Source of the DNA: Phalacrocorax aristotelis
Lineage: Eukaryota; Chordata; Aves; Suliformes; Phalacrocoracidae
NCBI RefSeq assembly: GCF_949628215.1
Contig: NC_134277.1
Location: 107,029,463 to 107,093,462, forward strand
Direction: 5' to 3'
DNA: 64,000 nucleotides
Shown: in pieces, positions 25,663 through 36,700 of the stretch
Layout of the letters: each line of letters opens with the position of its first letter
Numbering within the stretch: position 1 is the first letter of the stretch
Position numbers and translations under genes: made by a program
Notes under the pieces: generated by a model
What the model saw: only the letters and a program-made list of their open reading frames with translations
Told to the model about the DNA's origin: nothing
Database searches by the model: none

Positions 25663-27879
25663 CACCAGAGGCGTTGCTCCAGGATCCAATTGACTCTGCC
25701 TGACAGTCTGGGCATGGTGTGAGAAGAGATCTAATGTTAGTATCTTGGTAATTACCTATTATGTGGTGTAATTACCTGTAATTGCCTATTATTTATAAAA
25801 TACCATACGCATGGTGTGTTATTAAAACTTTTCTATGGTAGCATAGTCCTATTCTTGTCAGTGTTTCTAGTATAGAAAGCACTTTGTTTATGTACTAACA
25901 TGTCAACCTGGACATTAAACTGGTTCTGACATAACTTTTTGGTCATTATTTTAATCTCTTAAAACAGGCAACTCGGAAACGAAACACACAAACTGAATGC
26001 CAAAAACATGAAAACCAAATACTGATCATTCTAACATTAAATGTCGGAAGAAATAAATTTTTACTTCACCTAGCCTATAATATGCCCATATCTCTCCTCC
26101 ATATAGCTCTAATAGGGGAGGTGCAAGAAAAACACCCATGATCAACCATGAAAATCAGTATCCAATATGTATTGGATAATATGAAAAGACTTTCAATTTA
26201 ATTTTCAAATGATGCAGTACCATAATGTAGGGGGTTCTAAATGTAAGTGATATATTATAAATGATAAAGCAAACTTCAAAATAAGCCCAGACATAAAAAG
26301 GAAAATGTTATTTTTGAAAATACACCCAAAGACCAGGTATCTCTCTAAAAAAGGAATGTAAAAATGTGATGCTTAAAAAACCAAATTCAATCTCCAACCC
26401 ACAAATAACCCTAAGGATCAGTTCAAGCTGTTCTGAAAACTAGTTATATGGAAAGGTGAAATGCTAATACAAGATCAGCCAAATTCTGCTGCCAGTGTCA
26501 ACAGTATTAATGCCACCACAATTATGTTTTTAATTCAGATTCTACTTCATTTTGTGCCTTGCAAGAACTGCAAGCATTCTTGTGCAAATCATGTAAAAAA
26601 ATCCCTAAGGTATACAAAACACATGCAATTATCTGTTCTTCTAATTAGACGTGAAATTATTTCACTACAAGTTTATCACTACTTTGAATTTAAGTATGAT
26701 TAATGAGAACCATATTACTGGTTTAGTTCATTTTACGAAACAGACTTAGGCTGTATCTGTAGGAAGGTACTGACACAGTTAAAGTGGTACAAACCCACTA
26801 TCATGGATGCAGTCACTACAGGAAGATAGTACATATCAGTACAGCTTGTTCCTGTAATGGAAGAGAAATAAACAGCACTAATATAAACTCTGTATAGCAG
26901 CATAACTTTGCACATTGTCTATGACAAAATTCAGTACTGAATGGTACAGTTACCGATACCGTTGTTTGTAATAGTACTTGTCTTACACATGAGGACAAAC
27001 ACTTCGGTAGCTGGCATGTACTTAGAAGAGTGCATAGATGTGTTCTGTAAAAATATAACAACACAAGAAGCGTTTGGTCACAAATGTGCACTTACCACTT
27101 TCAAGTAAAGTACATATCCTCCCTTCCCCTTCATTGCTACAGTCTATCTGGTTTATGCAAAAAACTACTTGAGTAGTATTTATTGAGATTTTTGTTTTGC
27201 TTAACACATCTGACAGCAGTTCTTAATTGTGAGCACAGTAATCTAAACGGTTTGATAAAAGGTAAATGCCACGGAGGCAAATATTCTCCAAGTATGGAAC
27301 ACCTGTTCCTTGTAAATAATAAAAAACATGTTTTTCTATCCTTTCAAAAAGAAATCTCATTTAATTTTGAAATTTAATTTAATTAATTTGAAAGTTAATT
27401 CTGGGACTCCTCCTACTAAAATTAAAATATATTTTTTTCCACGCATTCTCAGATTTCACGCAACAGCAAGGAAAACATGAATAGCTGGAAAACATTTTGT
27501 GTAAAATCTTTGTGTAGATGTTCAGAAGTTGCATTTTGTAAACTTCATTTTGATATTTACACATTTCATGTTCTATAATAGCAAATACATTTAGTAAATA
27601 ATACACAATGAAGTCCAAATGTATGTAAAATTTATATAAAACAAGTAGTAAAATATACCCCAAAATAGTAGCATCAAGAGATACTACTGGTGGCAAAACT
27701 AGAAGGCATGTGAATTTCTGGGTATGCCTTCTTCATCAGGTAGAACCCATTCTCTCTTCAGCATCTCAGCTTTGTGGCTTTTCATAAGTTGTAACTTGTC
27801 CGCTCCCTATTGTAAGTTCTTGATGTAGGTTGTTTTATCACCACCAAATCTAGCTCCAAAACTTCTGTCTCAGAATGCT

Positions 27880-28012
27880 CTTCCATCTTCTTCTATGTCT
27901 CTCTTTCTTGTTCAAGCTCTCATTTTGTCTTCTCCCCTCTTTTTCCCCCACCTTCCTTCTTTTCTTTCTTTCTACTCTTCCATCCTCTCTCTACACTTTG
28001 TCTGACCCTTCC
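27880..28012. repeat. Pyrimidine-rich (CT) low-complexity stretch
   Basis: A long C/T-biased run of mixed CTTT, TCTCC and CTTCC words with few purines. No fixed unit is conserved. It is probably an old, degenerate (CT)n-type simple repeat. Confidence 0.65.
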
Positions 28013-29612
28013 CTACAACCTTTTATGCCTGCTGGGTAGTGGTGGGAAGTCTCCTTTAGCATGGTGCCACAGATACGCTTTACCAAAGTCACCCCTCTTC
28101 TCCTCTAATTATGTTTCTTACACTAAACTCCAGTGAGTTTGGTAATCTATTAATAGTTAATCCCGTAACTTTTTCAAATGACATATTCATAGTTGAAATA
28201 ATACAAACAAAAAACCCTTGAGATTTCTCTGCACCTCATCTATCATTATCCTATTTATTTTTTTTGCATGTCACATGCTTTTCTGATGATACTTTGTTAC
28301 TTGGCTTCAGTGCAAGAACTATCTTTTATATGTATAATGCATTTTAGGCATTAGCTGCACTATAAATTGTATAAATAAATATAGCATCATGTTGTGTATA
28401 TGGGTGTACATAAATTTAGTTACAAAGAAGTAAATATACAGTGACTCCTTCAGTTTCAAAATAATATAGTTCAAGAATAGTGTACATGCTTGCAGAAGAT
28501 GACTTTGGCTCACAAAATGCAAATGTCAGAAAAATCATACTCCATTATTTACAGAGAGAATAAACTTCAAAGCTGACAAATAAAGACTTAAAGGATGTGC
28601 AAATAGCTTTATTCAAATCTACATGAAACTATATAAAATGTTCCTTTCACTTCAAAAGTTATTTAAAGCCAACAACGAACTGTCTGAGCAAGAGAACAGG
28701 ATTATACTAATTTAACAGTCACTTGGCTATTCCCATTTTCTCCCGTATGGATTTTCCACTAAAGGATTGATGGGTAAATTGTTTTCATTGTCTCAGTCTA
28801 GACAGCAGCTAGATTAGGATCAAAACAGATGCCAGCTCTCATTTGGTCAGGCATACAGACACCACTTGGCTAACTGTGGTATACCGAAAGCGAAATGCTG
28901 TGGAACAGCAATTCTCTGTATTCAATGAATAATTCTCATAGTTTATCCAATACAGATGTTAGCACCTTGTTAGTTCTCCTATTGATGGGGGCAGGGCAGA
29001 GGAGAAAAAAAAAGTTAAATAGCCTTATGAAGAGGTGTTAAGCTGCACAATCTTTCAGAGAAATGCAGGCAAGAAAAAGATAGGTTTGCCATCAGCCAGA
29101 ATCAGACATTGTTGAATTCTAATGTGAGCTATGGCATACATTCTCAGTTCCTGACCTATTTCTCAGCCAATAAACCTAATATATGGTAGCTGGCTTTTCC
29201 TAAGGGCTGGACAACTCTGGGGATCATTTGATGAATCCAACATGCTGTACCCACAAAGCATTAAGTGAAGGGGAGGTCCTCACCATGTCCAGCATGGCCT
29301 AGTGAGGAAGGTAATGAATAGCCCATTCGTGTTTATTGCTAGAGAAGAACATGTTATCTACATACATGTAAATACACACGTGAGTGCAAGCACAGAGCTG
29401 CAGCCCAAAAGTGAGGCAGCTGCAATGTTTGCTGGTGGTAGATGAGAAGACTTGAACACCGAAGTCAGAGGAACTGAATTGCCACTGGAAAGAAACTATC
29501 CTTCTCCAGCAAAGAACATGTGCATGTGTAGATGAGGAAAGTAACTCCAGTATGGGGGACAAAGGCATATGTGAGAACTTATACTGAAGGAGTAAAAAAC
29601 TGAAAGGAACAG

Positions 29613-29976
29613 TTCATGGAATCACAGAACGACTGAGTTTGGAAAGGACTGCTGGAGATACCTGCTCCAACCTCCCTCCTCGAGCAGGGTCACCTAGAGC
29701 TTCTTGTTCAGGACCATGCCCAGGCAGCTCTGGAACACCTCCAAGGTGGGAGACTGGTGGGCAGTGCTCAGTCACCCACGCAGTGAAAAAGCGTTTCCTG
29801 GCATTCACAGGGAACCCCCCCGTGTTTCAGGCTGTGCCCACTGCCTCTGGCCCCATCACTGGGCTCCACTAGAAGGAGCCTGGCTCTGTCCTCTTTACAT
29901 CCTCCCTTCGGGTGCTTTCGCACATTAATAAGATCCCCCTGAACCTTCTCTTCCCCAAGCTGAATAGTCCCAGACC
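29613..29976 (-). mobile_element. CR1 LINE 3' fragment, antisense
   Basis: The left edge shows the typical CR1 3' end in reverse complement (TGGAATCACAGAACGACTG then TTTGGAAAGGAC). It continues into the conserved 3' part with the stretch corresponding to repeated-lysine/CCCAGGCAGCTCTGGAACACC words, and ends near 29976 in CCCCAAGCTGAATAG. It is 5'-truncated, as most CR1 copies are, and carries no intact reverse transcriptase. It sits about 200 bp left of the CpG island. Confidence 0.85.
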
Positions 29977-30613
29977 TGCTTTAATTGAACTTTTTAAAAA
30001 AAGGCTTCTCAGCTGGATTACTTGCCCTTCGAGGACCAGCAGATCTGTACTGAAAAAAAAAAAGACAAGCCAGTCGAAGAAAGGAAAGACTAACAGATTT
30101 GAGAGAATGAGGAAAGCAGAAGAAAGTGATACGGACATGAAGCAGCTGGGAGCAAGCCCGTGTTCCCCACAGCCATGCGGAAGGCGGGCGGCTGGCACGG
30201 CGGTGCCCGTCAGGGGTGCGGGACGGGCTCCCCCGGCGGAAGACAGCCGGCAACGCGACGGGAGGGGACACGTTTTCCTGCCGAAATTCACTTCCTCAGG
30301 AATCAGAGCGTTGATTTTACTCAGTGGGAGAGTTTGGCGTGCCCCATCTCCGGAGGCCACTGGGGAGGTAACAACGCCGACCACCCATGCCGCGTCCCTG
30401 TCACCGTGTCACGCTGTCACGGTTGCCCGCCTTCTCCCCTCCTCCCCCGCCTCCACGGCCGCCCTTCGGGGTCGCGGGGACCCGGCGGAGCACACACCGC
30501 CCCGGGCCGCACCCGGCAGCCGCTCCCCTCGCTCCCCTCAGGCAGAGCCACCGCCTCCACCCGGCCCCGGAACGCGTGCCCCCCCGCCGGCCCGCCCATC
30601 CGCCCGCGGCCTC

Positions 30614-30625
30614 CGCGCCTGCGCG
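30614..30625. promoter_or_regulatory. NRF1-like site
   Basis: CGCGCCTGCGCG resembles the palindromic NRF1 consensus (GCGCATGCGC type), 66 bp before the start codon. Such sites are common in CpG-island promoters. Call rests on the motif only. Confidence 0.45.
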
Positions 30626-30661
30626 GCGGGGAAAGGTCGGCGCCGCCGCCCGCCACTTCCC

Positions 30662-30668
30662 CTTCCGG
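30662..30668 (-). promoter_or_regulatory. ETS/GABP-like site
   Basis: CTTCCGG is the reverse complement of the CCGGAAG core bound by ETS factors such as GABPA. It lies 23 bp before the start codon, so the main transcription start is probably nearby and the 5' UTR short. Motif evidence only. Confidence 0.4.
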
Positions 30669-30690
30669 CCGTGCCGGGGCTCCAGTCAAC

Positions 30691-30739
30691 ATGGCTGCGG
30701 CGGCCGCCGGGCAGCGGCGGTGCCTTCTCTGGGCGGCAG
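30691..30739 (+). CDS. TMX3: TMX3 exon 1 (coding part), residues 1-16
   Basis: Start codon in a strong Kozak context (TCAACATGG). Encodes [16 protein letters not shown], the first half of the signal peptide, with an alanine run from GCG/GCC codons. Ends one base into codon 17 at donor GGTGACC. The 5' UTR extends upstream by an unknown, probably short, distance. Confidence 0.93.
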
Positions 30740-33700
30740 GTGACCACCGGGCGCTCGGGCTGGGGGCCGGCGGGCGGAGCTGGGGGGAAGAGCGGCGGGC
30801 TTCGGAGGCGGGAGAAGGGCGGAGGAGAGCCGTGAGCAGCGCTGCGGCAGCTGGGGGCGGCCGGGAAGGCGGGGGCGGGCTGCGGGGGCTGCCGCGGGGG
30901 CGCGCTGGAGGCGAGAGGGGGGCGGGGTAGGGGGGCGCTGGCGGCGGGCCGGTCGGGCGGCTGGCGGGGGGGCAGCGCCGCCGGGCTGGGCTGGGCTGGC
31001 GGTCGCTCACGGTGCGCCTGTCCTTACCTCGCAGTGTTTGCGCATGTGGTGGCGTCAAGTGCGGGTTTTGTGGAGGATCTAGGCGAGTCGTAAGTACTGG
31101 GGTGTCCTGCCTTATTACTTAAATATTGTTTATGTTTTTTGTGGGGGGGATGATCCCAGACTGACAGCTTTGTGCAGAGTGTGGTGGTCAAGAAAGCCAC
31201 ACTGGAAAAGTTTGTCTTTTTCTTAGCAGAAATACTGTGGTCTCTATTAAGTAGGTGCAATTAGTGAAGCTGAAGAACACTTTAATTTTGCAATTTTCTT
31301 TAAAGCGGTTTTTACGGGTGCTGTTTCCAAAAAACGTTCTCAGGCTTCCTTGCACTTTTTTTCTTTTTGGTAGAGTAAATCTGCTGGTGGATTGATGCTT
31401 GCCTCAAATAAAAGCTGATTGCGCTTAACTAAATTCTTCGTTAGAGTTTGCCGTGTAGCTGCCCCAAGGAGTTGGGAGAATAAGTGTATTCGTGCATGGC
31501 CAGAAATGGAAGGGAGAAGGAGGCCTGCAGGACTAGTTCATGGCTGCTTGAGGTGCCAATTATATTGCAGTGTAAAAATGTGCTTTTACAACAGATTCAG
31601 CCCTGAGACTCTGGAGGTGTTGAAATGGGTAGTCCTGCCCCTAACTTAGTTGAATAGTGTAATTGTTTGTGGTTGCTTTAGCGGTTTGATGGCTATGTAC
31701 TTGCTGTTCCCAGTAAAAACTAACTTTCCAAAGATGAAATTAATTTTTTTTGTCAGATCAGCAGGTTGATCTAAAGTGCTACGGAGCAGCACGATTATTA
31801 GAATTGAAATCGGAGGCGTAGAAAATACTCTCTGGTAGGTGAGGAGAAGGTGGCATTAGGTGGCTGCTTTATGATAAATTTAAGCCAGTCAAAGGCAATC
31901 TTTTCGTGAGGGTTCAATATGTGATAAATTGAATCATAGAGCTAAGCACTCAGAAAACCATTCAGTTTTTTACCATACTGCTTATTCAGCTGGAGCAGAT
32001 AATCATAGGATCAAATGAGGTGCAGTGGAATTATGGGGGAAGGAATGGGAAGGTATGGAAGGGGTAGTGAAAAGAGACACATCAGCATCTCTGGTGTTTA
32101 AAGTATTGTGAAAAAAGCAACTGAGTCACATGAACTGTTTGGACTTGATTTTCAAAGCTTGTTTTTGAAACGTGCCTCATATTTTCAAGGACTGAAGATA
32201 AAAAGACAAAGTGAGTAAAAGAGTGTGTATCTGTGCTCCCACATCATGTTCCCATATCATGTTTCCATAGGTGTAAATTTAAATATAATTGCTGTTTGGG
32301 AGTGAAGAAGCATAATTCTGTAGTCACATAACTTTTTTGAATTGGCTGATAAAAGAAAATCCTATTTTAGAACACTTGGATTTTTCAACTACAAAACTAT
32401 GTAGAGGCCTGTATTTGCAATTGGGAATAAGAATTAAATGGTGAGTTGTTCAGGACAATTATGGGTTTTTTTTTTTTTGGTTGTTTTTTTTTGTTTGTTT
32501 TATTTTCTTTTTAGCTAATTGGCAAATGGTGAATAAGGTCAGGAAAAAATTTGGGGAAAAAAAAGATTGGAAGCAGTGACTGGTGAAAGTTTCAAGTTTT
32601 CCATTTTATAGATACCTAAACTTTATGGAGTTTTTGCTGTTGCTGAAAACTTTGGGTTTTATTTGAATTTTGGTAGGTGCAAAAAATACCTGCTAGCACA
32701 AGGTAGAGGTCCCTTTCCCAAGCTTACAGGATATAGGAAAGCAAGTAGCAGGGAAGAACAGGTGCAAGTTTCCCAGCATCACCCAACTGGGCTGGGGAAG
32801 GGATGCAAAATGAGAGCTGTGGTTCCTATCAGCTCATGCAGATCAAACCTGCTGGCTGCCTCGGATCAGTAATCATTTTGTGATGTTTGCTGACTTGTGC
32901 CAGTGTGATAACAGTGCAGATAAGTAACCTGACTAAAAAAGGAAATACTTTTCTGTCTGTGAGGATGCATTGGTGGCTCAACCCAGGACTAGAAGCATAA
33001 GAAACAGTGCGGGGGGGTGAGAAGGGAGACAGGAGGAATAGAAACAAGAGCTGGGTAGGTTTAAGGCCCTTGCAGTTGTGGCCTTGGTCTTTAGCTTTGC
33101 TTCACGCTGGTTTCTTTTAACTGTTAATGATTACATGGTGCGCATGGATTAAGTGGAAGTTGAGACAATGTTTGATCATGCAGGGCCAAATGTTGGGAAG
33201 TTGTATGTATTTGAGACAAATAATTTTGATTCAAGGGTATGTAACCCCTATGTCATCTTTCCACCAGTATGATTGTGCCTGTGTCAGCTGACAGAGGATT
33301 GCATAGGACCCTTAAAAAGAGACACTGAAATTTTATGCTTGGAAATGTATTTACAGGGCCTGGAAACAGCACCTTCAGAAAAAGCTTAAATACCCATTTG
33401 TACAGATTTCTCTTTTCTTCAACAGTATGTTGAATTTTCTTAATGTTGCCTAATAATTTAATCATTGATATTACCAAAACCAGAATGAGTTTAGATAGTT
33501 GGTTTTTGTCATACTTCAGATTTTAGTTTCTGTGAAAGTTGTTTAAATAAGTGCTTGTAAATAAGTGGTAAAACTTGAAATTTATTATTGTAAAAACTAC
33601 AGTATTTTTTATAATATATTAGGCCAGAGTTGTTAAATTCCATTGGAATGTTCTGCCTCCAGACATTCCCTTTCTTTCCCTCTTTTCCTTGCTGCATACT

Positions 33701-36700
33701 GTTTTTGTAAGATTTCAGCCTTTCTCAGTGCTTTAATGCTTTTTGCAATCTCCCATAGCAATCATACTGTGGCAGCAGGAGGAGAACGTTTAATTTTAAA
33801 TTCTTCTTTTGCAAACCAAAGGTGATGTTCTGAATTGAAGCATGGGCCAGGATCTGATGATTCAGTAGCTCCTTTCTGCCTCTTGCATCATAACCAATTA
33901 TTTGACGTTGTAATTGGAAGTTGGCTGGAGCTTCATTAGAGTTCTCAAGAGATCCTTGACTCTAACTAGTTCTTTCTTTAGTTTTGTAGCACTTAAGGTG
34001 GTGAAGTAAATTTTTAGTGAGGTGGTTGACTAAGCAATTTTGTGACTTAAAAATGCTGCTTTCCTGTAGCAGTTTTATGTTAGTCACTGCAAATACCATT
34101 TCTCCTGTACAAGCATTGCAACCATCAATAAAACAAGAAAGGGCCTGAATTTACCAGTGAAATGCTGCAATCCTAAATTTCAAATGCTCAGTGCTGTACT
34201 TAGATTATATTAATGATTTCTGTATTCTTTCTTTCAAACAGTAGACCAGCGTCAGTATTTCTTCAAGACCATTATGGACCATTACAAATCTATTCAAATA
34301 AAATATAATAAATGTTGTCTGATTCTGCTTACTGCCTGTGAGCCATTTATAGGCATGTTGCATATTGGGAATTGATGGGTTGGGCAATAACTTTTATTAA
34401 TTGGGTCTTAGCTTAGAGTGTAGATCACACACTTATTGTGCAATTATATATAGATTCATCTCTCACAATAAGAATGTTACAGTAAGAATATTGTATAATG
34501 TATTTTATAGTGTGTGACATCACTCCCATTTCTAGTCACTTTTACGAAGCCCATCTTTCACAAAAATAAACCTTTAATTAAAAGCCTGGCTTATTTAATT
34601 CTTAGCATAGAAATAGTTAAGTAATGCAATGACTTCTGCAATCTTGTAGTGACAACAGTTCAGTGAAATGTGTAAGCAACATTTCAAGAGGTACCAAGGG
34701 TCTTTATCATGTTCTCTTTTTTAGAAGGTTTAGCACTTAGTGACAGATTTATGGTTATTAAAGGTAGTCAGTTCACTGAGATGACAATTGTCTGGCATTA
34801 AGAGTATTCAGTAGTACCTCACTGTCTTGGATTTTTATCAATAACTTGAATATTTTTATTCCAGTAAGTTGGTTTCTTGGGTGCACCTTTGATAAAAACA
34901 TAAACTGACACACCTGTAGTGGAACATTGAAGGAAGTTGAACTAAAATTGCTTTGCATGTTAAAATTAAGGATAATTTAGTTAGTCTACATTCAGCAAAG
35001 CTAAGGTTAACTGACTAAGCGAATGCTCTAAGAGTCTTAGTTGATCTATAAAAACGCAACATTTTCGAAACAGTCAACAACAGTATTTAATAACTAGAAC
35101 AGCTGCAAAATACTTCTTCCCCTTAGATTAGATATCCTAACCAAATCTTTTGCGTGTTCTTGTGCATTTTCTGACTTCTTACTGTTCATCTGTTTTGGTT
35201 TGTTTGGTGTTTTTTTGTGGGGTGTGTGTTGTTTGTTTTCTTTTGTCTAGGCAAATAGTTGTAGGAACCTTATTGGTACAACTGTGTATGTAGTATGACG
35301 TGCAGGTGGATTCTTAATACTGAATAAATAACTATTTCCTCCTTACCTCCACCCCCAAGGGAAGAAACAAGACAGAATTCTTATAATTTTTTACCAACTT
35401 AATTATAGATTTTACCTGTTTCACACACGTACTTCACTTATTTATTTTCATATATATAATATATTGATTTCCTTTTTTTCCCCTCCTAGGTTTAAAGAAA
35501 ACCGTAAAGATGATATTTGGCTTGTAGATGTGAGTATATGAGAAAAATGGGAAGACCTGCTAGTGGAAATCAAAACACAAAATGTACACTGCTACACTCT
35601 GTAGTAAGGCTGCTTCATCATTTGGAAAATCGTTTGTATGTGGTACAGAAAAATTGCATGAGAGTAATCCTTCTGACAGGATGGATAAGCAATCTGTTTG
35701 TACTGTTCAGGATGAACCAGGAATTAGGCTGAGTACTGGATGCAGACAGGCTTCATCCTATATTTTATAGTCCTTAGAAAAGGAAAGCAGATTACCTAAC
35801 ACTTACAGTCAGGAGTTGATAACTGTAAAAATTTTGAACAGAGGTTTCATTCTCCAGTTATACCAGCCAATTTTTGTTCTAGACATTTAGCACTATGACA
35901 TCAAATATGAGAGGCTTCTTTTACTTTTCTAACATATTTGGAAAAATTCAGTGCTTCTTACTCAGAGGCAAGGAATTATTAAAAAGGCTGAGCTTGTTTG
36001 GGAATGAGATAAAATTCTTTAGCTCGCCCAAACATGAACTGAAATTCCCAAATCATTTAATATAGATTTGTGATTTTTTGGGTGGGTAAAACTATATACG
36101 CTGATTCAGAATTGATCAGTAATGTAAAGGAAAACAAAATCCAGTTTCACAAGTTGTGACCTGATCTTGTTATACCAGAATATTGATATCTTCCCTATTA
36201 ATTTCATTGAGATGTTGCAGCAAGATGAAATGAAGTCTCTCGGCTCTGCTTGGCCCTGAGAAAAACAGGATCAGTTTTACAGTGAGCTTGTATAAAAGTT
36301 GCTGAAGAACTGAAATCCAGAGGGCAGCTTGGGGAAGTATGCGTATACATATATATTGCCCTTCCTTTCAAAGAATATTGTTCCCCTATTGGCAAATAAA
36401 TTCATATTCCTTGATAGATTAATTACGTGATCTTTTAACTTTCTTTCAAAAAAAGAAGAAAATATTCCAAAAGAGATAGGTTTTTTAAATATTACTGCAC
36501 AGTGTATTTTTAAATAAGAAATCACTTAATAGTAAAGCAATTGAATGTATTCTTTTAAAACTTATGCTTTCAAATTAAAAGTAGCACCAAGTCATAAAAA
36601 GCTGTGTTTGTCCCTCCAGCTTTTAATTAACTGGCAGTTTTATTAAGACTTAACACCACAACTGGAAGGTAAGCCTTGCCGATGTATTTGAAGGTTAATC

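Larger units (their letters stand above)
23241..29612. other. Non-coding DNA, mostly AT-rich
   Basis: 23241-24075 is of mixed composition with short overlapping frames and no recognisable protein; it could still be retroelement-derived. 24100-29612 is mostly AT-rich, with a GC-rich island at about 25460-25720 and a pyrimidine-rich stretch at about 27880-28010. No RNA gene or coding exon is supported. Confidence 0.55.
30150..31033. promoter_or_regulatory. TMX3: CpG-island promoter of TMX3
   Basis: GC content and CpG density rise sharply near 30150 and fall after exon 2. The island covers the upstream flank, exon 1 and intron 1. There is no TATA box at the expected place, as usual for a housekeeping CpG-island promoter. 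GC boxes (GGGCGG or CCGCCC) are frequent. The island reaches some 500 bp upstream of the start codon, so it could also drive transcription to the left; in human the neighbour CCDC102B is, from memory, divergent from TMX3. The exact transcription start cannot be read from sequence alone. Confidence 0.85.

Noticed and set aside
29912..31058. Long overlapping frames on both strands (up to 307 codons) around the CpG island
   Set aside because: They are Pro/Arg/Gly/Ala-rich and overlap in several frames, as expected from scarce stop codons in GC-rich DNA. The 307-codon frame also begins inside the CR1 fragment. The only supported coding piece is TMX3 exon 1.
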